Below the pieces are notes generated by a model that saw only the letters and a program-made list of their open reading frames with translations, had not been told where the DNA came from and searched no databases. Positions 23,440 through 32,957 of a stretch of 64,000 nt of DNA are shown in pieces. The translations under genes were made by a program, and so were the position numbers. Position 1 is the stretch's first letter, and each line of letters opens with the position of its first letter. The DNA is from Rattus norvegicus (lineage: Eukaryota; Chordata; Mammalia; Rodentia; Muridae), in assembly GCF_036323735.1 (NCBI RefSeq), contig NC_086026.1:68366039-68430038 (forward strand). Reading direction: 5' to 3'.

Positions 23440-23690
23440 GAATTAAAATTCCTCTACAGCCCCAGACTGGATAAAAAGGAGAATGCAAACTGAGTAACAG
23501 CATTCCCCTCTCTCTCCTTCTTGACTGTGACTGTAACATGACCAGCTGCCTTATGGCCCTGCCCTCACACCTTCCTGACCACAATGGACTGTACACTCAA
23601 AACTATGAGCTAAAGTAAATCCTTCCTACCTCAAGTTGCTTTCATCAGGTATTTTGTCCAACCAATGGGAAAGTAGCTACAAGGATTGAC
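23440..23690 (+). mobile_element. MaLR-like LTR 3' part
   Basis: 'ctatgagctaaagtaaatcc' and 'caagttgctttcatcaggta' match the polyadenylation/U5 part of ORR1-type LTRs. Confidence 0.55.
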
Positions 23691-23844
23691 CACAAAAGTT
23701 TTACATCTAGACTCCTGTTTTTAGAGTTACTGAGTGGTGAACTGGACCTTTAAATATAATTAAACTACAGTTAGGTGATGTCCATCACCCAGGGACTCTA
23801 AGTGTCTCAATGTACGTAGATTGACATTTAGTATATTTTCCCCT

Positions 23845-24248
23845 GATGAGAGAAGAAGAACTATGATAAAACGATGATAAAACTATGAGCAAAAGTGACT
23901 TGAGGAGGAAAGGGCTTATTTCTCTTCCAGTTCCACATCAAAGTCCATCATTGAAAGGAGTCAGGACCTGAACTCAAAGCTAAAACCCAGAGACAGGAAC
24001 TGAAAAAGAGGCCATAGAGGAATGGCGCTTACTGGTTTGCTCACTCTTCTTCCTTATACAACTGAGGACCATCGGCCCAGGGTTAGCACAACCTACAGAG
24101 AGCTGGGTCCTCCCACAACGATCATTAATCAAGAAAATGCATCACAGGCTTACCCACAGGCCAATCTTGAGGGAACATTTTTCTCAATTGAGAGTCTCTC
24201 CTAAATGACTCTAGATCGTGTCAAGTTGACGAAACTCTAGCCAGCACA
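23845..24248 (-). mobile_element. MT-type MaLR LTR
   Basis: Antisense LTR: 'gaggaggaaagggcttattt', 'ggaatggcgcttactggttt', 'ttaatcaagaaaatgcatca' and the terminal 'gtcaagttgacgaaactcta'. The sense orientation reads right to left. Confidence 0.72.
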
Positions 24249-24577
24249 GAGGGAGAGAGATTAAAGACACATGGCTAAGACAAAGCAGACTATGACACCA
24301 CTCCAATTTAGGATGATATAGTCGTTGGTTAGGGCCACTATAATGGAGCACTGCAGAGACAGTGACTTCAATGACAGGAACCCTATCTTATAATCCGGAG
24401 GCTCCTAGGTAGAGGCGACAGTGGTTTCTTTCCTCCGAGCCCCAGATTTATTACGTATAAATGACACACATTTTTATTTTCCCAGCACGTTAATGGTACA
24501 TAGCACATACGCTGTAATATGATCAAGTTGATGTCATTAACGTGTCTCCCGTCTCACATGCTCACATTTTACAGTGA

Positions 24578-24957
24578 GCATTGTGAAGGATTGAATATGA
24601 AACGCCTCCCATAGGCGCATGTGTTTGAACAATCGGTCACCGCTGGCAGCATTATTTGGGAAGGCTATGGAGCCTTTAGGAGGTAGAGCCTTGCAGGAAG
24701 ATGTATGTTACTTTGGGTGGGCTTTGAGGCTTTGAAGCTGAGCCCCACTCCCCATTCCCGCTCTGCTTTCTGAGTGTGGCTGCAGTGCAGTCAAGCAGCT
24801 TCTTGGTGCTACTGCCATGGCCTCTCTTGTTTGCTCCTGTGTCATCCGTACCGTGATGGACTCCATCCCTCCGGATCTGTAAAGTGAAATAAATCCTTTC
24901 TCCCTTAAGTTGTTTTTGTCGGGGTATTTTATCACAGCAACAGAAATGAAACATTTA
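24578..24957 (+). mobile_element. ORR1-type MaLR LTR
   Basis: 'gcctttaggaggtagagcct', 'tgatggactccatccctccg' and 'aataaatcctttctccctta' then 'ggtattttatcacagcaaca' show a near-complete LTR including its AATAAA signal. The young L1 is inserted seven bases beyond its right end. Confidence 0.8.
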
Positions 24958-24977
24958 CAGGAACAGTATCTACTTTA

Positions 24978-24990
24978 TTTTTTTTTTTTT
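24978..24990 (-). repeat. Distal poly(A) of the L1 insertion
   Basis: Thirteen T on the plus strand, directly against the left duplication. It marks the actual 3' end of the reverse-transcribed RNA. Confidence 0.9.
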
Positions 24991-25170
24991 ATAAGTAATT
25001 TTAATTTAATTTTTAAAAGACAAAAAATCATACTTTCATCCTCGGAGTTCCAAAGGCAAAGGAATTATCCAAATTGTAGTACAGATGATAGACCGCAGGT
25101 ATTCGGTAACAGAGATTCCCAGGAGCAGGCTTACGATTCTGCTGGCTTCATGTGGATCCAGGAATGTGAA
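24991..25170 (-). other. 3'-transduced flank of a source L1
   Basis: This 180-bp non-L1 sequence lies between two poly(A) tracts and inside the target-site duplications, the standard signature of L1 3' transduction. In sense it carries two ATTAAA hexamers (complements at 25000-25005 and 25005-25010) 10-20 bases before the distal poly(A), which suits use of a downstream polyadenylation signal. No repeat was recognised in it. Confidence 0.88.
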
Positions 25171-25201
25171 TTTTTTTTTTTTTAACTTTTTTTTTTTTTT
25201 T

Positions 25202-25597
25202 ATTAACTTGAGTATTTCTTATATACATTTCGAGTGTTATTCCCTTTCCCGGTTTCCGGGCAAACATCCCCCTCCCCCCTCCCCTTCCTTATGGGTGTTC
25301 CCCTCCCAACCCTCCCCCCATTGCCGCCCTCCCCCCATAGACTAGTTCACTGTGGGTTCAGTCTTAGCAGGACCCAGGGCTTCCCCTTCCACTGGTGCTC
25401 TTACTAGGATATTCATTGCTACCTATGGGGTCAGAGTCCAGGGTCAGTCCATGTATAGTCTTTAGGTAGTGGCTTAGTCCCTGGAAGCTCTGGTTGCTTG
25501 GCATTGTTGTACTTTTGGGGTCTCGAGCATTCACATTTTGATCATCCGTCTTGAGTTTCGTTTGTTCTAGGGATCTAGGGTAATTCAAGCATTTGGG
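25202..25597 (-). other. L1 3' UTR with internal deletion
   Basis: It matches both ends of the 720-bp 3' UTR in the copy at 2497-3217 but lacks about 314 bp (2829-3142 there). The join lies at about 25521-25527. The C-rich (sense G-rich) polypurine tract near 25265-25335 is retained. Confidence 0.85.
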
Positions 25598-28500
25598 CTA
25601 ATAGCCACTTATCAATGAGTGCATACCATGTATGTCTTTCTGTGATTGGGTTAGCTCACTCAGGATGATATTTTCCAGTTCCAACCATTTGCCTACGAAT
25701 TTCAAAAACTCGTTGTTTTTGATAGCTGAGTAATATTCCATTGTGTAAATGTACCACATTTTCTGTATCCATTCCTCTGTTGAAGGGCATCTGGGTTCTT
25801 TCCAGCTTCTGGCTATTATAAATAAGGCTGCGATGAACATAGTGGAGCACGTGTCTCTTTTATATGTTGAGGCATCTTTTGGGTATATGCCCAAGAGAGG
25901 TATAGCTGGATCATCAGGCAGTTCAATGTCCAATTTTCTGAGGAACCTCCAGACTGATTTCCAGAATGGTTGTACCAGTCTGCAATCCCACCAACAATGG
26001 AGGAGTGTTCCTCTTTCTCCACATCCTCGCCAGCATCTGCTGTCACCTGAGTTTTTGATCTTAGCCAATCGCACTGGTGTGAGGTGAAATCTCAGGGTTG
26101 TTTTGATTTGCATTTCCCTTATGACTAAAGATGTTGAACATTTCTTTAGGTGTTTCTCAGCCATTCGGCATTCCTCAGCTGTGAATTCTTTGTTTAGCTC
26201 TGAACCCCATTTTTTAATAGGGTTATTTGTTTCCCTGCGGTCTAACTTCTTGAGTTCTTTGTATATTTTGGAAATAAGGCCTCTATCTGTTGTAGGATTG
26301 GTAAAGATCTTTTCCCAATCTGTTGGTTGCCGTTTTGTCCTAACCACAGTGTCCTTTGCCTTACAGAAGCTTTGCAGTTTTATGAGATCCCATTTGTCGA
26401 TTCTTGATCTTAGAGCATAAGCCATTGGTGTTTTGTTCAGGAAATTTTTTCCAGTGCCCATGTGTTCCAGATGCTTCCCTAGTTTTTCTTCTATTAGTTT
26501 GAGTGTGTCTGGTTTGATGTGGAGGTCCTTGATCCACTTGGACTTAAGCTTTGTACAGGGTGATAAGGATGGATCGATCTGCATTCTTCTACATGTTGCC
26601 CTCCAGTTGAACCAGCACCATTTGCTGAAAATACTATCTTTTTTCCATTGGATGGTTTTGGCTCCTTTGTCAAAAATCAAGTGACCATAGGTGTGTGGGT
26701 TCATTTCTGGGTCTTCAATTCTATTCCATTGGTCTATCTGTCTGTCTCTGTACCAATACCATGCAGTTTTTATCACTATTGCTCTGTAATACTGCTTGAG
26801 TTCAGGGATAGTGATTCCCCCTGAAGTCCTTTTATTGTTGAGGATAGCTTTAGCTATCCTGGGTTTTTTGTTATTCCAGATGAATTTGCAAATTGTTCTG
26901 TCTAACTCTTTGAAGAATTGGATTGGTATTTTGATGGGGATTGCATTGAATCTGTAGATTGCTTTTGGTAAAATGGCCATTTTTACCATATTAATCCTGC
27001 CAATCCATGAGCATGGGAGATCTTTCCATCTTCTGAGGTCTTCTTCAATTTCTTTCCTCAGTGTCTTGAAGTTCTTATTGTACAGATCTTTTACTTGCTT
27101 GGTTAAAGTCACACCGAGGTACTTTATATTATTTGGGTCTATTATGAAGGGTGTCGTTTCCCTAATTTCTTTCTCGGCTTGTTTCTCTTTTGTATAGAGG
27201 AAGGCAACTGATTTATTTGAGTTAATTTTATACCCAGCCACTTTGCTGAAGTTGTTTATCAGCTTTAGTAGTTCTCTGGTGGAACTTTTGGGATCACTTA
27301 AATATACTATCATATCATCTGCAAATAGTGATATTTTGACCTCTTCTTTTCCGATCTGTATCCCCTTGACATCCTTTTGTTGTCTGATTGCTCTGGCTAG
27401 AACTTCAAGAACTATATTGAATAAGTAGGGAGAGAGTGGGCAGCCTTGTCTAGTCCCTGATTTTAGTGGGATTGCTTCAAGTTTCTCTCCATTTAGTTTA
27501 ATGTTAGCAACTGGTTTGCTGTATATGGCTTTTACCATGTTCAGGTATGGGCCTTGAATTCCTATTCTTTCCAGGACTTTTATCATGAAGGGGTGTTGAA
27601 TTTTGTCAAATGCTTTCTCAGCATCTAATGAAATGATCATGTGGTTTTGTTCTTTCAGTTTGTTTATATAATGGATCACGTTGATGGTTTTCCGTATATT
27701 AAACCATCCCTGCATGCCTGGGATGAAGCCTACTTGATCATGGTGGATGATTGTTTTGATGTGCTCTTGGATTCGGTTTGCCAGAATTTTGTTGAGTATT
27801 TTTGCGTCGATATTCATAAGGGAAATTGGTCTGAAGTTCTCTTTCTTTGTTGTGTCTTTGTGTGGTTTAGGTATAAGAGTAATTGTGGCTTCGTAGAAGG
27901 AATTCGGTAGGGCTCCATCTGTTTCAATTTTGTGGAATAGTTTGGATAATATTGGTATGAGGTCTTCTATGAAGGTTTGATAGAATTCTGCACTAAACCC
28001 GTCTGGACCTGGGCTCTTTTTGGTTGGGAGACCTTTAATGACTGCTTCTATTTCCTTAGGAGTTATGGGGTTGTTTAACTGGTTTATCTGTTCCTGATTT
28101 AACTTCGATACCTGGTATCTGTCTAGGAAATTGTCCATTTCCTGAAGATTTTCAAATTTTGTTGAATATAGGTTTTTATAGTAAGATCTGATGATTTTTT
28201 GAATTTCCTCCGAATCTGTAGTTATGTCTCCCTTTTCATTTCTGATTTTGTTAATTTGGACACACTCTCTGTGTCCTCTCGTTAGTCTGGCTAAGGGTTT
28301 ATCTATCTTGTTGATTTTCTCAAAGAACCAACTTTTGGTTCTGTTGATTCTTTCTATGGTCCTTTTTGTTTCTACTTGGTTGATTTCAGCTCTGAGTTTG
28401 ATTATTTCCTGCCTTCTACTCCTCCTGGGTGTATTTGCTTCTTTTTGTTCTAGAGCTTTTAGGTGTGCTGTCAAGCTGCTGACATATGCTCTTTCCTGTT

Positions 28501-29458
28501 TCTTTCTGCAGGCACTCAGCGCTATGAGTTTTCCTCTTAGCACAGCTTTCATTGTGTCCCATAAGTTTGAGTATGTTGTATCTTCATTTTCATTAAATTC
28601 TAAAAAGTTTTTAATTTCTTTCTTTATTTCTTCCTTGACCAGGTTATCATTGAGTAGCGAATTGTTCAATTTCCACGTATATGTGGGCATTCTTCCCTTA
28701 TTGTTATTGAAGACCAGTTTTAGGCCGTGGTGGTCCGATAGCACGCATGGGATTATTTCTATCTTTCTGTACCTGTTGAGGCCCGTTTTTTGACCAATTA
28801 TATGATCAATTTTGGAGAAAGTACCATGAGGAGCTGAGAAGAAGGTATATCCTTTTGCTTTAGGATAGAATGTTCTATAAATATCCATTAAGTCCATTTG
28901 GCTCATGACTTCTCTTAGTCTGTCTACATCACTGTTTAATTTCTGTTTCCATGATCCGTCCATTGATGAGAGTGGGGTGTTGAAATCTCCCACTATTATT
29001 GTGTGAGGTGCAATGTGTGTTTTGAGCTTTAGTAAGGTTTCTTTTACATATGTAGGTGCCCTTGTATTTGGGGCATAGATATTTAGGATTGAGAGTTCAT
29101 CTTGGTTGATTTTTCCTTTGATGAATATGAAGTGTCCTTCCTTATCTTTTTTGATGACTTTTAGTTGGAAATTGATTTTATTTGATATTAGAATGGCTAC
29201 TCCAGCTTGCTTCTTCTGACCATTTGCTTGGAAAGTTGTTTTCCAGCCTTTCACTCTGAGGTAGTGTCTGTCTTTGTCTCTGAGGTGTGTTTCCTGTAGG
29301 CAGCAGAATGCAGGGTCCTCGTTGCGTATCCAGTTTGTTAATCTATGTCTTTTTATTGGGGAGTTGAGGCCATTGATATTGAGAGATATTAAGGAATAGT
29401 GATTATTGCTTCCCGTTATATTCATATTTGATGTGAGGTTATGTTTGTGTGCTTTCAT
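25598..29458 (-). CDS. L1 ORF2 protein: endonuclease / reverse transcriptase
   Basis: A complete 1286-residue frame, about the normal rodent ORF2p length. The N-terminal APE-like endonuclease (about 1-255) keeps its catalytic landmarks: Asn of NINGL (about 27-31), Glu56 in QETH, Asp/Asn in VGDFN and the SDH triad near 240. The reverse transcriptase (about 510-790) has the FADD active site in 'SLFADDMIVYL' and the SPGPDGF motif. A C-terminal Cys/His segment (CWRGCGERGTLLHCWWDC) and the terminal LISGY are present. Known role: nicks the target DNA and copies L1 RNA in place by target-primed reverse transcription. It starts 25 bp after ORF1; a second in-frame Met at residue 12 is an alternative start. 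No frameshift or stop is seen. Activity is inferred, not shown. Confidence 0.96.
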   Translation of the reverse strand: MKAHKHNLTSNMNITGSNNHYSLISLNINGLNSPIKRHRLTNWIRNEDPAFCCLQETHLRDKDRHYLRVKGWKTTFQANGQKKQAGVAILISNKINFQLKVIKKDKEGHFIFIKGKINQDELSILNIYAPNTRAPTYVKETLLKLKTHIAPHTIIVGDFNTPLSSMDGSWKQKLNSDVDRLREVMSQMDLMDIYRTFYPKAKGYTFFSAPHGTFSKIDHIIGQKTGLNRYRKIEIIPCVLSDHHGLKLVFNNNKGRMPTYTWKLNNSLLNDNLVKEEIKKEIKNFLEFNENEDTTYSNLWDTMKAVLRGKLIALSACRKKQERAYVSSLTAHLKALEQKEANTPRRSRRQEIIKLRAEINQVETKRTIERINRTKSWFFEKINKIDKPLARLTRGHRECVQINKIRNEKGDITTDSEEIQKIIRSYYKNLYSTKFENLQEMDNFLDRYQVSKLNQEQINQLNNPITPKEIEAVIKGLPTKKSPGPDGFSAEFYQTFIEDLIPILSKLFHKIETDGALPNSFYEATITLIPKPHKDTTKKENFRPISLMNIDAKILNKILANRIQEHIKTIIHHDQVGFIPGMQGWFNIRKTINVIHYINKLKEQNHMIISLDAEKAFDKIQHPFMIKVLERIGIQGPYLNMVKAIYSKPVANIKLNGEKLEAIPLKSGTRQGCPLSPYLFNIVLEVLARAIRQQKDVKGIQIGKEEVKISLFADDMIVYLSDPKSSTRELLKLINNFSKVAGYKINSNKSVAFLYTKEKQAEKEIRETTPFIIDPNNIKYLGVTLTKQVKDLYNKNFKTLRKEIEEDLRRWKDLPCSWIGRINMVKMAILPKAIYRFNAIPIKIPIQFFKELDRTICKFIWNNKKPRIAKAILNNKRTSGGITIPELKQYYRAIVIKTAWYWYRDRQIDQWNRIEDPEMNPHTYGHLIFDKGAKTIQWKKDSIFSKWCWFNWRATCRRMQIDPSLSPCTKLKSKWIKDLHIKPDTLKLIEEKLGKHLEHMGTGKNFLNKTPMAYALRSRIDKWDLIKLQSFCKAKDTVVRTKRQPTDWEKIFTNPTTDRGLISKIYKELKKLDRRETNNPIKKWGSELNKEFTAEECRMAEKHLKKCSTSLVIREMQIKTTLRFHLTPVRLAKIKNSGDSRCWRGCGERGTLLHCWWDCRLVQPFWKSVWRFLRKLDIELPDDPAIPLLGIYPKDASTYKRDTCSTMFIAALFIIARSWKEPRCPSTEEWIQKMWYIYTMEYYSAIKNNEFLKFVGKWLELENIILSELTQSQKDIHGMHSLISGY

Positions 29459-29483
29459 TCTCTTTGTTTTGTTGCCAAGACGA

Positions 29484-30557
29484 TTAGTTTCTTGCTTCTT
29501 CTAGGGTATAGCTTGCCTCCTTATGTTGGGCTTTACCATTTATTATCCTTTGTAGTGCTGGATTTGTAGAAAGATATTGTGTAAATTTGGTTTTGTCATG
29601 GAATATCTTGGTTTCTCCATCAATGTTAATTGAGAGTTTTGCTGGATACAGTAACCTGGGCTGGCATTTGTGTTCTCTTAGGGTCTGTATAACATCAGTC
29701 CAGGATCTTCTGGCCTTCATAGTTTCTGGCGAGAAGTCTGGTGTGATTCTGATAGGTCTCCCTTTATATGTTACTTGACCTTTTTCCCTTACTGCTTTTA
29801 ATATTCTTTCTTTATTTTGTGCGTTTGGTGTTTTGACAATTATGTGACGGGAGGTGTTTCTTTTCTGGTCCAATCTATTTGGAGTTCTGTAGGCTTCCTG
29901 TATGTCTATGGGTATCTCTTTTTTTAGGTTAGGGAAGTTTTCTTCTATGATTTTGTTGAAGATATTTACTGGTCCTTTGAGCTGGGAGTCTTCACTCTCT
30001 TCTATACCTATTATCCTTAGGTTTGATCTTCTCATTGAGTCCTGGATTTCCTGTATGTTTTGGACCAGTAGCTTTTTCCGCTTTACATTATCTTTGACAG
30101 TTGAGTCAATGATTTCTATGGAATCTTCTGCTCCTGAGATTCTCTCTTCCATCTCTTGTATTCTGTTGGTGAAGCTTGTATCTACAGCTCCTTGTCTCTT
30201 CTTTTGGTTTTCTATATCCAGGGTTGTTTCCATGTGTTCTTTCTTGATTGCTTCTATTTCCATTTTTAATTCCTTCAACTGTTTGATTGTGTTTTCCTGG
30301 AATTCTTTCAGGGATTTTTGCGATTCCTCTCTGTAGGCTTTTACTTGTTTATTAATGTTTTCCTGTGCTTCCCTAAGTGTGTTCAGGTCTTTCCTGAAGT
30401 CCTCCAGCATCATGATCAAATATGATTTTGAAACTAGATCTTGCTTTTCTGGTGTGTTTGGATATTCCATGTTTGTTTTGGTGGGAGAATTGGGCTCCGA
30501 TGATGGCATGTAGTCTTGGTTTCTGTTGCTTGGGTTCCTGCGCTTGCCTCTCGCCAT
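29484..30557 (-). CDS. L1 ORF1 protein: RNA-binding chaperone
   Basis: A complete 357-residue frame, the typical size for murine ORF1p. It has a basic, Ser/Pro-rich N-terminus (about 1-40), a long coiled coil (about 50-170, rich in Glu/Lys/Gln heptads) for trimer formation, an RRM-like domain (about 178-272, from 'SNLRIIGIEES') and a basic C-terminal domain (about 273-340). Known role: trimers coat L1 RNA and act as nucleic-acid chaperones in the cytoplasmic RNP. The start (ATG at 30557-30555, followed by ARGKRR) matches the family start. The frame contains no stop or shift. It lies directly upstream of ORF2 on the bicistronic L1 transcript. Confidence 0.96.
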   Translation of the reverse strand: MARGKRRNPSNRNQDYMPSSEPNSPTKTNMEYPNTPEKQDLVSKSYLIMMLEDFRKDLNTLREAQENINKQVKAYREESQKSLKEFQENTIKQLKELKMEIEAIKKEHMETTLDIENQKKRQGAVDTSFTNRIQEMEERISGAEDSIEIIDSTVKDNVKRKKLLVQNIQEIQDSMRRSNLRIIGIEESEDSQLKGPVNIFNKIIEENFPNLKKEIPIDIQEAYRTPNRLDQKRNTSRHIIVKTPNAQNKERILKAVREKGQVTYKGRPIRITPDFSPETMKARRSWTDVIQTLREHKCQPRLLYPAKLSINIDGETKIFHDKTKFTQYLSTNPALQRIINGKAQHKEASYTLEEARN

Positions 30558-30771
30558 CAGATTATCTCTAGTGTTACTTTGTTCTGCTATTTCTGACAGT
30601 GGCTAGACTGTCCTATAAGCCTGTGTGTCAGGAGTGCTGTATACCTGTTTTCCTCTCTTTCAGTCAGTTATGGGGACAGAGTGTTCTGCTTTCGGGCGTG
30701 TAGTTTTTCCTCTCTACAGGTCTTCAGCTGTTCCTGTGGGCCTGTGTCTTGAGTTCACCAGGCAGCTTTCT
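30558..30771 (-). promoter_or_regulatory. Partial L1 5' UTR
   Basis: About 214 bp precede the ORF1 start before the insertion ends at the duplication. Family 5' UTRs carry an internal pol II promoter and are several hundred bases long, so only a promoter-distal part remains and autonomous expression is doubtful. Confidence 0.75.
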
Positions 30772-31335
30772 CAGTATCTACTTTATAAAAACAAATTCCA
30801 AGAATGTAGTACATTAATATTAACTGTAGCTACAGTGATGTATGCTAGGTCCCAGAACTTATTTGTCTTAACCAAACTTCTCACCCTCTAGTCAACCCCC
30901 AAATTCTCAATAAACCCATCCCCAGATCCCTACAGCCACCGCTCTACTTCCTGTTTCTCTTATCTCAGCTTTTCTAATCTCTAGAGATAAGCAAGATCCT
31001 GCAATAGCTGTCTGTCCCCGACTTACTTCTGCTAATGCAAAGCCCCCCAGCGTCACCCACATTGTTCACAGTGACAGGATTTATTTCTCAAACACAATAG
31101 GATTCTACTATGTATAAATAGCTCATGCTTTTTAATCCATCCATCTATTACTAGACACCGAGCTGTCCCCATGACTCGGCCATTGTATCTAGTGATTCAC
31201 TACTTGGTCATTAGTGTATATCTAATGACCCTGAGAATGCCACTCACTTTTAACCACACTGTTTTAACTTCCTTTGGATGAATATCCAGTAGTGGATTTG
31301 ATGTAGCATGCAGTAGTTCTATTTAAAAATATATC

Positions 31336-31408
31336 TTTGAGACAGTGTCTCATGTATCTTAAGCTGGCCTTGAACTCAATATACAGTTGAGGAATAACCT
31401 TGAACTTC

Positions 31409-31445
<37 letters not shown>

Positions 31446-31645
31446 TTTTTCGGAGCTGGGGACCGAACCCAGGGCCTTGTGCTTGCTAGGCAAGCGCTCT
31501 ACCACTGAGCTTGAACTTCTGATGGTCCTACTTCTATCTCCCAAGTGCTGGGATTGCAGTTTTTGTAGTGCAGGGATTTGAGCTCAGGCTGCATGCATGC
31601 TAAGAAGGACCACCGACTAACGCTATCTCCAGTGCCCTGCCCTCT
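31336..31645 (-). mobile_element. B4-type SINE split by an ID element
   Basis: The B1-like part at 31336-31398 ('gagacagtgtctcatgtatc') continues at 31510-31645 ('caagtgctgggattgcag', then an ID-like end). The young ID insertion separates the halves. Confidence 0.72.
31399..31520 (-). mobile_element. Young ID SINE with target-site duplication
   Basis: The antisense ID body (31451-31509) matches the rat ID consensus closely but stops before the last 15 or so bases (the 5' end of the RNA). A T-rich tail (31410-31450) begins with TTTTC repeats. It is flanked by CTTGAACTTCT (31399-31409 and 31510-31520). ID elements derive from BC1 RNA and are abundant in rat. Confidence 0.95.
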
Positions 31646-31749
31646 AATTTCAAATTTAAAAAACCCCTTCATATTATTTTCTACAGCAACTGTACCAAAT
31701 TGCATTCTTAACAGTATATAGGAGTAACCTATGCTACACCATCAACACT

Positions 31750-31895
31750 CATAGTCATTTGCTAGCTATTTATTTATTTATTTATGTGTTTATTTATAGG
31801 TTCTCTTGTTGTGAAGCCAGGCTGTCTTCAATCCATAATCCTCCTGCCTTAGCCTCCCCAGTGCTGAGACTAAGGTTGTAACCCCTCCCCCCCCC
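31750..31895 (-). mobile_element. B1 SINE, old
   Basis: (TTTA)n-rich lead-in at 31765-31798, then 'aagccaggctgtcttcaat' and 'cctgccttagcctcccca'. Antisense. Confidence 0.62.
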
Positions 31896-32145
31896 CAGTA
31901 CGCTCCGTCTTTCATTTGTCTTTTTAATACTAGCCAGTCTAACACACGTAAGGTGATAACTCATTGTGGAGCTAATTTATATTCTACTGGATCGGTGACA
32001 TTGAATTTTTTTTAAAACATTCTTATTGTGATTTACACGCAGTCTTTTGAGAAATGTCTCCATCAGACTTTTGCTCATTTCCCAATAGGGCTGTTTGTTT
32101 CCTTGCCATAAAGGTTTTTTGTTTTGTTTTTGTATTTTTGGGATA

Positions 32146-32396
<251 letters not shown>

Positions 32397-32689
32397 AGGG
32401 ATATCAACCTCTTTTTAAACATGTGCTCTACAACTGCTTTCTCCCCTTTCAGAGTTGTCCCTCTACTCTTGGTTCTGTAAAAGACCTTCCATTAGGCACA
32501 ATCCTTATGTCTATTTTCACTTTGGTCATCTGCACATTTAGGGACATAACCTAATGTCACAGAGCCTACAGTCTCCACTCCTCTGTTCATAGCTTCAGAT
32601 CTTATACTTAAATCCATTCTGAGTTGAGTTTTGTATATGGTATAAGTTAAGGATCTAAGTCATCTAAGTCCAGCCTCCATGGTTCTAGA

Positions 32690-32812
32690 GCACACACGGA
32701 AGTCATAAGATAATTTATGGGAGTTGGTTCTCTCCTTCTACCCTGTGGGTCCTAGGGATTGAAGTCATGTCCTCAGACATGGTGGCCATTGCCTTTGCCA
32801 ACTTGCAATTTA
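32690..32812 (-). mobile_element. B3 SINE fragment
   Basis: 'ttatgggagttggttctctc', 'accctgtgggtcctagggat' and 'tggtggccattgcctttgcc' are antisense B3. Confidence 0.72.
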
Positions 32813-32834
32813 TCCACCTTATTTTCTAAAATTG

Positions 32835-32957
32835 GTTTCTCTTGCTGAACTTGTAACTCACTAGTTTGTCAGTCATGCTAAACAGCAAGCCCAGCACTCC
32901 TTTTGTTTATGCTTTCTGAGCTCTGGAATTACAGGTGGACACCACCACATCGAGCTG
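32835..32957 (-). mobile_element. B1-containing B4/RSINE1-type SINE, source of the minisatellite
   Basis: 'ttctcttgctgaacttgtaa', 'ctcactagtttgtcagtcat' and 'gctctggaattacaggtgga' follow the antisense composite SINE. Its 'ggattacaggtgnncaccaccac' region is the sequence amplified downstream. Confidence 0.58.

Larger units (their letters stand above)
24964..30785 (-). mobile_element. Young L1 with intact ORF1 and ORF2, TSD and 3' transduction
   Basis: The insertion proper is 24978-30771 (about 5.8 kb), flanked by a 14-bp duplication CAGTATCTACTTTA (24964-24977 and 30772-30785). In sense (minus) order it has a truncated 5' UTR of about 214 bp, ORF1, a 25-bp spacer, ORF2, a shortened 3' UTR of about 396 bp, a first poly(A) (25171-25201, interrupted once by three bases), 180 bp of non-L1 sequence and a second poly(A) of 13 A. 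The target (sense TTTTTAT/AAAG) fits L1 endonuclease preference. The complete reading frames and perfect duplication mean a recent insertion. Rat L1 5' UTRs are usually longer, so the internal promoter is probably incomplete. Confidence 0.96.

Noticed and set aside
28224..28793. 189-codon plus-strand frame, and others at 25749-27910 and 29902-30336
   Set aside because: They lie antisense to intact L1 ORF2/ORF1 and reflect codon composition of the real frames.
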